Shown one piece after another: positions 42,214 through 50,047 of a DNA stretch of 64,000 bases (its first letter is position 1; each line of letters begins with the position of its first letter). A program made the translations under genes and the position numbers. The stretch is from Vibrio hannami (GTDB lineage: Bacteria; Pseudomonadota; Gammaproteobacteria; Enterobacterales; Vibrionaceae): positions 1,054,001 through 1,118,000 of the forward strand of contig NZ_JARQZP010000007.1 in NCBI RefSeq assembly GCF_029589055.1. Reading direction: 5' to 3'. The notes under the pieces are model-generated. The model was not told the origin of the DNA. It searched no databases and saw only the letters and a program-made list of their open reading frames with translations.

Positions 42214-44277
42214 TCAGTGTGACTTATTGAGAATCTTTTTAAGTTCATCCATACGAATAGGTTTGGTGAGAAAGCCATTCATGCCCGCAGACAAACATTT
42301 CTCTTTGTCTGTTTCCAGAGCATGTGCCGTCAACGCAATTATATGAGTTTGGATAGCATGTTCTCGGATGATCTCTGTTGCCTTCAGGCCATCCATTACC
42401 GGCATGGAAAGATCCATAAAAATAAGGTCAAATTCCTCTGGTCTGGTGCTAATAATATTAGTTGCTTCCAGGCCGTTGCAGGCAAGCTCAACGTTATGTC
42501 CGAGCTTTTCTAACAAAATCTGTATTACCTTCTGGTTGGTTTTATTGTCTTCCACCAAAAGGATTTTCTTCAATTCTGTTTTTTGACTGATATATTCTTT
42601 CTCTGTCTCTGATGTTTTTTGTTTTACCGGTGTTATAGGTAAAACTACTTTAAATTCGCTACCACGATTCACCTTACTAGTGACGGTTATACTTCCCCCC
42701 ATTAACTCAACCAGGTGCCTAGTAATCGTCAGCCCTAATCCTGTTCCTCCGTATTCTCGAGTTATTGAGCTATCTGCCTGTTCAAATGCATTAAATAGCA
42801 GCCCTATTTTGCTATCCGCAATACCGATACCGGTGTCGGAGACTTTAATTTCTATCTTGTTTACGCCAAGGATTGAAACATTAATATTGATACACCCGCT
42901 ACATGTAAATTTGACGGCGTTACCGACCAGGTTAAACAATATTTGCGTGAGCCTAACGGGGTCTATCAATATAAATTCGGGTATGTTTTTATCAATATCA
43001 ATGTTGATTGCGATACCCTTTGAGTCCGCATGAACTCTATGATGGTTAATACTATTAGCAACAATGCTCGGTAGATTTGCTTCTTGAAAATTCAGAGAGA
43101 AATGGCCTGACTCTATTTTGGATAAGTCCAGAATATCACTAATTAGAACATTCAGTAGCTCAGCAGATGACTCCATCTGCTCTAGAATTCTGGATTGATT
43201 TGGCTGAAATTCTGCATTCTGTAATACATCGAGATAACCAAGAATCGTATTTAATGGTGTTCTGATCTCATGGCTCATGACAGCAAGGAACTCGGATTTA
43301 GCGTTACTCGCTTTTAGTGCTTCTGCTTTTGCGCTTTCAAGCTCAATAATTCGGGCTTTCTTGTCGGTTATATCTTTGGCAGATCCTCGGTATCCCTTAT
43401 AGGTACCTTGCTCGTTAAAGTAAGGTCTACCACTAACACTAATAAAGCGCTGTCCGTTCAACTCTACTTCGATTTCTTCAAAAGGTTTGATTTGACTAAT
43501 GGCCTGTTCGATTCTTGACAGCCCTTCTGGGTGGCATATTTTTTCTAGCCCAGTCAGAAGGTTATCGTTAATTTTAACGATAGAAGAACGAGATGATGTT
43601 TGATAATGGACGTTTAAAAAGGCGTCGGTTTCCCATAACCAGTCTCCAACAGATTGAGCGAAGTCTATAAAGCGTTGCCTGTTGTTTGCCAACTCCTTCG
43701 TTCGAACCTGAACTAACTGTTGCAACCTCTCCTTTTGATCTATGTCGTGTAAAGCTCTTTCTACAAGAGGCATTAAGCGGGTTAACGTATCTTTAGATTC
43801 AGTATTAAGCCGACCTTTCGTATTGCTGATCAAAACAATGACGGATTGACTTACTTCAGAAACAACACCACAAATTAATGCTGACTGAATGGTGTTCTTT
43901 ACTATCGGGTTGAGTCGTTTGAAAAACTCAACCTGGCCTGGGTCGAATAACACTATGCATTCACCTTTTATGGCTCTTGCAAATTTGGGGTCTTCATTCC
44001 ATGTGGTGTTTTCAAATAAAGAGTTGGTACATAGAAAAGTATTGTAACTACTATCTTGTTCACTCTTAGCCAGAACAAGAGCGTTATCAAAATGAATGTA
44101 TTTCTTAAGAACAGTCAAAAGCGCATCAAATATCTGGTGTCTGTTCTTTGCGTCAGCTAAAGCCGTAATGGCCGAGAGTACTGCGTCACTTTCTTCTGCC
44201 AGTTTTCTTTCTCGAGAACGGGCTTTCTCTAGTTCGAGTAACGTTTCCTGTAACTCTTCATTTAAAAAATCATTCAT
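42214..44277 (-). CDS. hybrid histidine kinase of the NosP-associated type (NahK/VpsV-like)
   Basis: The 687-aa soluble kinase has an N-terminal coiled coil and GAF-like region (about 35-180), a PAS domain (about 200-300), HisKA with the phospho-acceptor histidine in MSHEIRTPLN (H336), HATPase motifs (FNLVGNAVKFT, DTGIGI, GGTGLGL) and a C-terminal receiver with the phospho-acceptor in FMDLSMPVMDGL (D622). It overlaps the FIST/NosP gene by 8 bases. In V. cholerae the equivalent kinase (VpsV) is inhibited by NosP and feeds a phosphorelay controlling biofilm. The same wiring is inferred here. Confidence 0.88.
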   Translation of the reverse strand: MNDFLNEELQETLLELEKARSRERKLAEESDAVLSAITALADAKNRHQIFDALLTVLKKYIHFDNALVLAKSEQDSSYNTFLCTNSLFENTTWNEDPKFARAIKGECIVLFDPGQVEFFKRLNPIVKNTIQSALICGVVSEVSQSVIVLISNTKGRLNTESKDTLTRLMPLVERALHDIDQKERLQQLVQVRTKELANNRQRFIDFAQSVGDWLWETDAFLNVHYQTSSRSSIVKINDNLLTGLEKICHPEGLSRIEQAISQIKPFEEIEVELNGQRFISVSGRPYFNEQGTYKGYRGSAKDITDKKARIIELESAKAEALKASNAKSEFLAVMSHEIRTPLNTILGYLDVLQNAEFQPNQSRILEQMESSAELLNVLISDILDLSKIESGHFSLNFQEANLPSIVANSINHHRVHADSKGIAINIDIDKNIPEFILIDPVRLTQILFNLVGNAVKFTCSGCININVSILGVNKIEIKVSDTGIGIADSKIGLLFNAFEQADSSITREYGGTGLGLTITRHLVELMGGSITVTSKVNRGSEFKVVLPITPVKQKTSETEKEYISQKTELKKILLVEDNKTNQKVIQILLEKLGHNVELACNGLEATNIISTRPEEFDLIFMDLSMPVMDGLKATEIIREHAIQTHIIALTAHALETDKEKCLSAGMNGFLTKPIRMDELKKILNKSH

Positions 44278-45499
44278 GTTCGGATTCTTTTGAGTAAAAA
44301 ATAACAGAAGAAAGCATTAGATTGCCGTGAGCGTTTTCCCCATTAATGAAGCCCCCTTGCTCGCCATAGGTAAAGGGACAAATAAACGGTCGCCTTCCAT
44401 AAACCTGATGCAATGACTGGTGCACCTTGTCGATTTTACTGATGATTATGCCCATTGAGCCCGCGCAAAATATATTAACTCCGCCAAAAAGATCAATGTC
44501 TGTAGGATGTGCATTTATTGCCGATTGAGTGACTAGCGCAGCTCTTTTAATGAGTTGATCTTCACCACCTGTCATTAAGTGCACACGATCACCCGTCTCA
44601 ATATTGGTAAATAAAGGTACCCCTTCAGGAGTCACACTAAGCGGATGAGATAATTTATAATACGGAGAATCGAAAACTTGCCCTGCAATCCTCCCCAGTG
44701 GATATAGCGCGGTGACCTTTAGATATTCTTCATCGTTCACTAGTTTACTTAGATGTTGTCTGACCCAATCACCATAAACTTGGTTCGCCGGTTTGCCGTC
44801 AATTTCGACTAATGTTCTTCCTATGGTCCTGGTTGCTATTCCATTAAACTCTGTCGGATAATGACCGCTGCTAAATGCTGTCAAAGAAGGACTGGAAGGA
44901 TAAAATACGGAGATGGATACGCCTGAATGACTATATTGATTGTTACTGATAATACTCCATCTCTTCGCAATCTTATTGTCTGCGGCTGAACCTCCAATAA
45001 GTTTTATACTTCCCCCTAACCTTTCTTCAATGGCTTCGACAATGATTTCTTCGTGTCCAAATGTCGAATGAAGAATGACTAAACCAGGGAGTTCCCCGTC
45101 CCTATCGGCTTTTTTTATTGCATCATTTAGCGCTTGCGTTGTTAAAGTTTTTATATCGTGTCTGGTACAGTGATCTGCTGGGAATTGCCTGAGTGCACAT
45201 CCGTAGGACGTTAAAACGGAGTCATCAAAAAAAGCTAACACTGCTATTACTGGACCAGCATGAAACCCTTCATCTGTCATTACCCCTTTGAATGAACTGC
45301 AGCCATGTATTTCACTGTCGTGAAACTTGTCAGATAGTTCTTTAGAAAGAGTTGAAGCGGAATATTCTTCCGTGTAATAGCAAATAATAAAACTTGGATT
45401 AGCCTTCCCTAGTTTGCTCGCTAATTCAGCTACAGCAGCCGACTCGTTAGTCTGGTTGGAAAAACAGGATTTAAGCCGCATAAATTTTAACCAAAACAT
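44270..45499 (-). CDS. nosP: FIST-domain nitric oxide sensor (NosP type)
   Basis: The 409-aa protein has FIST-N (about 30-230, HGCSSFKGVMTDEGFHAGPV and LHSTFGHEEIIVEAIEERLG) and FIST-C (about 240-395, NIETGDRVHLMTGGEDQL). FIST proteins beside a hybrid kinase are NosP, which binds haem and NO and controls its kinase. Translation is coupled to the kinase gene. An ATG six codons downstream (45481) is an alternative start. The location beside the cbb3 oxidase fits a respiratory NO signal. Confidence 0.82.
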   Translation of the reverse strand: MFWLKFMRLKSCFSNQTNESAAVAELASKLGKANPSFIICYYTEEYSASTLSKELSDKFHDSEIHGCSSFKGVMTDEGFHAGPVIAVLAFFDDSVLTSYGCALRQFPADHCTRHDIKTLTTQALNDAIKKADRDGELPGLVILHSTFGHEEIIVEAIEERLGGSIKLIGGSAADNKIAKRWSIISNNQYSHSGVSISVFYPSSPSLTAFSSGHYPTEFNGIATRTIGRTLVEIDGKPANQVYGDWVRQHLSKLVNDEEYLKVTALYPLGRIAGQVFDSPYYKLSHPLSVTPEGVPLFTNIETGDRVHLMTGGEDQLIKRAALVTQSAINAHPTDIDLFGGVNIFCAGSMGIIISKIDKVHQSLHQVYGRRPFICPFTYGEQGGFINGENAHGNLMLSSVIFYSKESEHE

Positions 45500-45574
45500 C
45501 CCTTTGTCGGTTTGTAAACTCGATACACATCATAATCTTATAGTATCGATTCAATACAAAAATTAAAGCCTAAA

Positions 45575-45939
45575 CTATTTATTTAGCGTTATATATGCGC
45601 TCTGACCAGAAACGGTCTCGAGAATTGAGAGCTCTATAACGTCCGATTGTGGCGTTATCGTTAATATCTCATTAGTTTGAACGATCAAAGCTTTACCTTT
45701 TGTTAATTCAACCTTCAGTTGAAGGTCCACTTTCAGATCAGAAGTGTACGCCTTTTCGTCTGCATTCCAGTCAATCGGAATATGAATATTGCTCAACACA
45801 ACTTCGCAACTGTTTTTCGGGGTACAACTAACAACTTGCTGATTGTGTTCAAAAGTTCGCCAAAAAAAGCCGATATCAGCACTCCCATCATGATTAAAAT
45901 ATGCACTAATCGTTGTTTGGTTAGTTTTTCTGATGCCAT
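45575..45939 (-). CDS. small membrane-anchored protein, frameshifted
   Basis: From ATG 45939 the frame reads MASEKLTKQRLVHILIMMGV with a membrane span (VHILIMMGVLISAFF). It breaks at the A7 run 45852-45858; one added base gives AFFWRTFEHNQQVVSCTPKN and joins a frame to the stop at 45575, 121 aa. The soluble part is beta-rich (NIHIPIDWNADEKAYTSDLK, KALIVQTNEILTI), with two cysteines. Located between nosP and ccoN in Vibrio; function unknown. Confidence 0.65.
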
Positions 45940-46186
45940 TTTTATATCCGTGATGTAACAAGCTTCAAAGTTTTAGAAATAAATGTTCTAACAATCAAAA
46001 AATTAGAGGTTAACTCGTTGTCATTAAAATGTTAAATCCATTATCATTGTGAGGAAAATGTTATTTATCCAGGGAATATTATAGGAAATTTTAACTTCTA
46101 AGCGCATATTCCTATTCCCTCGAGCTAGCATTCATTACGACATGAAGTCGTTATAAAAGTAAAGTAGTCAATCATAAACTGGAAGC

Positions 46187-47620
46187 ATGATAATGAGCCA
46201 AGTAAATCAGCTTGAGCACAATTATAACTATACTGTTGTACGTCAATTCACCCTGGTAACCATACTATGGGGAATTGTTGGTATGGCGGTTGGCGTTTTT
46301 ATTGCCGCTCAACTCGTCTGGCCACAGCTAAATTTCGATACGCCGTGGCTTACCTATAGTCGTCTACGTCCGCTTCATACGAACGCGGTAATTTTTGCAT
46401 TTGGTACCAGTGCCCTGTTTGCAACATCCTATTATGTTGTGCAGCGTACTTGTCAAACGCGTTTGTTTGGTGGCGTTCTTGTCCCGTTCACATTCTGGGG
46501 TTGGCAGGCAATTATCTTATCTGCTGCCATCACACTACCTTTGGGATACTCAACAGCCAAAGAATATGCTGAACTAGAATGGCCAATTGATATCGCGATT
46601 GCGGTTGTCTGGGTCGCTTATGCGGTAGTGTTCTTTGGAACGCTAATTAAACGTAAAACCTCTCACATCTACGTTGCGAACTGGTTCTTCGGTGCCTTCA
46701 TCATCACAGTAGCCGTTCTTCATATTGTTAACAGCATGGCAATTCCTGTATCAGGTATGAAGTCATACTCTGTGTATTCAGGTGCTGTCGATGCAATGGT
46801 TCAGTGGTGGTATGGACACAACGCCGTAGGCTTCCTACTTACAGCGGGTTTCCTGGGTATGATGTACTACTTCGTGCCTAAGCAAGCAGAACGTCCGGTA
46901 TACTCTTACCGCCTGTCTATCGTACACTTCTGGGCGCTAGTTTCTCTATATATCTGGGCTGGCCCTCACCACCTACACTACACCGCTCTACCTGACTGGA
47001 CACAGTCTCTTGGTATGGTGATGTCACTGGTACTGTTTGCTCCATCATGGGGTGGTATGATCAACGGTATCATGACGCTATCTGGTGCCTGGCATAAACT
47101 TCGTTACGACCCTATTCTACGTTTCCTAATCGTTTCACTTTCTTTCTACGGTATGTCTACGTTTGAAGGCCCGATGATGTCGATTAAGACAGTTAACGCA
47201 CTTTCACACTACACAGACTGGACTATCGGCCACGTACACTCAGGTGCGCTTGGTTGGGTTGCTATGGTATCTATCGGTTCGGTTTACCACCTGATTCCAA
47301 AACTATTTGGTCAGGAAAGAATGTTCTCAGTAAGTCTAATCAACGTGCATTTCTGGCTAGCGACAATCGGTACGGTTCTATATATCGTAGCGATGTGGAT
47401 CTCAGGTGTAATGCAAGGGTTAATGTGGCGTGCAGTTAACGCAGACGGAACACTTACATACAGCTTCGTGGAATCTGTACAAGCGTCTTACCCGTTCTAC
47501 ACAGTTCGTTTTATCGGTGGATTTATCTTCCTGGCCGGTATGTTCCTGATGGCTTATAACGCTTATAAGACCATTACTGCACCTAAAGATAGCCTGAAAG
47601 CTATCGAACAACCGGCTTAA
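46187..47620 (+). CDS. ccoN: cbb3-type cytochrome c oxidase subunit I
   Basis: The 477-aa catalytic subunit has about 12 membrane helices. Haem ligand histidines appear in RPLHTNAVIFAFG, WWYGHNAVGF, WAGPHHLHYTALPDW and TIGHVHSGALGW. The cbb3 oxidase reduces oxygen at low tension and pumps protons. A start at 46193 (MSQVNQLE) is equally possible. It heads the ccoNOQP operon; a long AT-rich leader (about 45962-46186) precedes it, without an obvious FNR box. Confidence 0.97.
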   Translation: MIMSQVNQLEHNYNYTVVRQFTLVTILWGIVGMAVGVFIAAQLVWPQLNFDTPWLTYSRLRPLHTNAVIFAFGTSALFATSYYVVQRTCQTRLFGGVLVPFTFWGWQAIILSAAITLPLGYSTAKEYAELEWPIDIAIAVVWVAYAVVFFGTLIKRKTSHIYVANWFFGAFIITVAVLHIVNSMAIPVSGMKSYSVYSGAVDAMVQWWYGHNAVGFLLTAGFLGMMYYFVPKQAERPVYSYRLSIVHFWALVSLYIWAGPHHLHYTALPDWTQSLGMVMSLVLFAPSWGGMINGIMTLSGAWHKLRYDPILRFLIVSLSFYGMSTFEGPMMSIKTVNALSHYTDWTIGHVHSGALGWVAMVSIGSVYHLIPKLFGQERMFSVSLINVHFWLATIGTVLYIVAMWISGVMQGLMWRAVNADGTLTYSFVESVQASYPFYTVRFIGGFIFLAGMFLMAYNAYKTITAPKDSLKAIEQPA

Positions 47621-47632
47621 GGAGGTTATAGA

Positions 47633-48253
47633 ATGAGTTCTAATTCAAATAATCGCCATGAAATTGTCGAGAAAAATGTTGGTCTACTAGCGATATTGAT
47701 CGTAGTAGCGATCAGTTTTGGTGCTTTAGTAGAAATTGTTCCTTTGATGTTTCAGAAGCAGACAAACGAACCAGTTGAAAACCTAAGACCATACACCGCG
47801 TTGGAAATGGAAGGCCGTGATGTATACATTCGTGAAGGATGTAACACTTGTCACAGTCAGATGATTCGTCCGTTCCGTGCTGAAACAGAACGCTATGGTC
47901 ACTACTCTGTCGCTGGTGAATCGGTATGGGAGCATCCATTCTTATGGGGTTCTAAACGTACTGGTCCAGACCTGGCTCGTGTAGGTGGTCGTTATTCTGA
48001 CGAATGGCATCGTGTACACCTTATCGACCCTCGTGCTCTTGTGCCAGAGTCAAATATGCCTGGTTTCCCATGGCTTGAAGAGAATGTGCTTGATGGTGAA
48101 ATTACACCTAAGAAACTTCAGCTATTCCGCGACCACTTTGGTGTTCCATATACTGACGAACAAATAGCAAATGCTAAGAAAGATGTTGAAGGCAAAACAG
48201 AGATGGATGCTCTGATTGCTTATCTTCAGTCTCTTGGTCATGCGATGAAGTAA
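47633..48253 (+). CDS. ccoO: cbb3 oxidase subunit II (monohaem cytochrome c)
   Basis: The 206-aa protein has one N-terminal membrane anchor (VGLLAILIVVAISFGALVEI) and a c-type haem site CNTCHSQMIRP (about residue 71), with the distal methionine probably in ESNMPGFPWL. It passes electrons to CcoN. GGAGG lies just before the start, 12 bases after ccoN. Confidence 0.97.
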   Translation: MSSNSNNRHEIVEKNVGLLAILIVVAISFGALVEIVPLMFQKQTNEPVENLRPYTALEMEGRDVYIREGCNTCHSQMIRPFRAETERYGHYSVAGESVWEHPFLWGSKRTGPDLARVGGRYSDEWHRVHLIDPRALVPESNMPGFPWLEENVLDGEITPKKLQLFRDHFGVPYTDEQIANAKKDVEGKTEMDALIAYLQSLGHAMK

Positions 48254-48264
48254 GGAGAATAGGT

Positions 48265-48441
48265 ATGGATATTGGTACTTTCCACGGTCTCTGGACACTT
48301 ACTTTATTTATCAGCTTCCTTGGTGTGGTTTGGTGGGCTTATGGCAAGAGCCGTAAGTCCCGCTTTGAAGAAGATGCAAATTTGGTCTTCGCCGATGAGC
48401 AGCCTAAACCAACTAAATCTGAACAAGGAGTGACCAAATAA
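48265..48441 (+). CDS. ccoQ: cbb3 oxidase small subunit IV
   Basis: The 58-aa protein begins MDIGTFHGLWTLTLFISFLG, one membrane helix followed by a charged tail (SRKSRFEEDANLVF). The family helps stabilise the cbb3 complex. It begins 12 bases after ccoO and its stop overlaps the ccoP start (TAATG). Confidence 0.93.
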   Translation: MDIGTFHGLWTLTLFISFLGVVWWAYGKSRKSRFEEDANLVFADEQPKPTKSEQGVTK

Positions 48442-49418
48442 TGACAACTTTCTGGAGTTTATGGATCATTGTATTAACGCTCGTCACTCTGGTTGGCTGT
48501 GCAGTCATTCTGGTTTGGTGTCTACGCGATAACATGGGCGTTCCTGACGGCGAAGATATGGGGCACGAATACGATGGAATTCGTGAACTTAATAGCCCAC
48601 TACCTAAGTGGTGGAGCTACCTTTTCATAGGAACATTTATTTTTGCCGCGATTTATCTGGCACTCTATCCGGGAATGGGCAACTTTAAAGGATTCCTTGG
48701 CTGGACGAGTTCGGATCAAACAGTAAGCACATTAGCGCAATCTAAGACCTCAATTGCTGACTCCCAGAGTAATAAGCAATTGGATCAGTACGCTCGCGAA
48801 TTAGGTGAAGCTGAAGAGTACTTTGGCGAAGCATTTAAACGCTTAGCATATAAAGAAGATGGCAGTGGTTACAAGTCAATTCCTGAAATGGCACAAAACG
48901 AAGATGCAATTAAGGTCGGTCAACGACTCTTCCTGCAAAACTGTTCTCAGTGTCATGGTTCGGATGCTCGCGGTCAGAAAGGGTTCCCTAACCTGGTTGA
49001 CGATGCATGGCTTTACGGTGGTGAGCCTGAAGCCATACTAACTACCATCAGGGATGGTCGTATTGGTCAGATGCCACCTTGGCAAGCCGCACTCGGTGAT
49101 GAAGGCATTCAAGAGGTTGTGACTTATACCCTTAGCCTTTCAGGCCGTAAGGTGAACGCTCGTGAAGCAGCAGCCGGTAAGAAGCGCTTTGTTGTTTGTG
49201 CAGCATGTCATGGTACAGACGGTAAAGGTAACCCTGCGGTTGGAGCGCCTGACCTAACCGATAAATACTGGCTATTTGGTGATTCTCGTGCCGAGATTAC
49301 CGCGACAGTTGCAAATGGTCGTTCAGGTGTGATGCCTGCATGGAAAGACATTCTTGGCGAAGACAAAGTTCAGCTAGTTGCTGCATATGTCTGGAACCTT
49401 AGAAACACCGAAGAATAA
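48441..49418 (+). CDS. ccoP: cbb3 oxidase subunit III (dihaem cytochrome c)
   Basis: The 325-aa protein has two N-terminal membrane segments and two CXXCH haem sites, CSQCHGSDARG (about 173) and CAACHGTDGKG (about 258). It receives electrons from soluble cytochrome c. The start overlaps ccoQ, and a strong terminator follows. Confidence 0.97.
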   Translation: MTTFWSLWIIVLTLVTLVGCAVILVWCLRDNMGVPDGEDMGHEYDGIRELNSPLPKWWSYLFIGTFIFAAIYLALYPGMGNFKGFLGWTSSDQTVSTLAQSKTSIADSQSNKQLDQYARELGEAEEYFGEAFKRLAYKEDGSGYKSIPEMAQNEDAIKVGQRLFLQNCSQCHGSDARGQKGFPNLVDDAWLYGGEPEAILTTIRDGRIGQMPPWQAALGDEGIQEVVTYTLSLSGRKVNAREAAAGKKRFVVCAACHGTDGKGNPAVGAPDLTDKYWLFGDSRAEITATVANGRSGVMPAWKDILGEDKVQLVAAYVWNLRNTEE

Positions 49419-49424
49419 ACGGTT

Positions 49425-49451
49425 AAAAGCCCCTTAATAAGGGGCTTTTCT
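49425..49451 (+). terminator. terminator after ccoP
   Basis: AAAAGCCCC and GGGGCTTTT form a 9-bp stem with a TTAATAA loop, followed by a C then T-rich bases. It closes ccoNOQP and separates it from ccoHIS. Confidence 0.88.
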
Positions 49452-49497
49452 TGAACTACTCCTAAACTTTTGAAAATTTTATATTTTAAAGCCCGTT

Positions 49498-49521
49498 ATT
49501 TAGCATTGATCAATGCTAAAT
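49498..49521. promoter_or_regulatory. perfect 24-base palindrome upstream of ccoH
   Basis: The half-site ATTTAGCATTGA is followed directly by its exact reverse complement. It lies about 30 bases before ccoH. The core TTGATCAA resembles two abutted FNR half-sites, but the 4-base spacer of a real FNR box is absent. A dimeric repressor or activator site is likely. Confidence 0.5.
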
Positions 49522-49551
49522 TCATAACTCTTTTTGTCGTAGAGATTTTTT

Positions 49552-50031
49552 ATGGTTAAGCCCTGGTATAAACAATTCTGGCCCTGGTTTCTTATAGCAC
49601 TGCCTCTATGTGTTGTTATCGCCAGTTTAACAACATTCGCAATTTTTTCTAAAAACTCGGTTAACCTCGTCGCAGAGGATTACTACAAGAAAGGCAAGGC
49701 AATTAGTGTCGATCTTTCCAGAGTAAATGCCGCGAACGGTCTGAAAATCAAAGCCTCCGTTCATACCGAAGAAAACCAAATCGTTATCGATTTTGATAAA
49801 GGTGAACTTAATCACCACCCTGCTCTCAACGTTATTTTTACCCATCGCACGTTACCAAATCAGGACTTTCAGGTTCTGTTAAGTTCCGATGCTAATGGCG
49901 TATATCGCCACACTCTAGATAAAGCGCTAACCGGCCCATGGTTTGTTGAGTTAGAACCACATACCAGGGAGTGGTTGGTACAGGGCAAGGTTACATTTCC
50001 GTCGTCGTCTCCTACCGCACTTTCGAATTAA
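49552..50031 (+). CDS. ccoH: CcoH/FixH family cbb3 oxidase assembly protein
   Basis: The 159-aa protein has one N-terminal membrane helix (FWPWFLIALPLCVVIASLTT) and a periplasmic part with VAEDYYKKGKAISVDLSRV, the FixH signature. FixH/CcoH helps assemble the cbb3 oxidase. It is followed by ccoI after 16 bases. Confidence 0.9.
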   Translation: MVKPWYKQFWPWFLIALPLCVVIASLTTFAIFSKNSVNLVAEDYYKKGKAISVDLSRVNAANGLKIKASVHTEENQIVIDFDKGELNHHPALNVIFTHRTLPNQDFQVLLSSDANGVYRHTLDKALTGPWFVELEPHTREWLVQGKVTFPSSSPTALSN

Positions 50032-50047
50032 TACGCAGGGATAATCT

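Noticed and set aside
46011..46050. Second dif or ArcA-like sequence (ATGTTAAAT) upstream of ccoN, also near 58676
   Set aside because: Only the outer part of the XerD arm matches; no centre or XerC arm follows. Too weak for an ArcA site as well.
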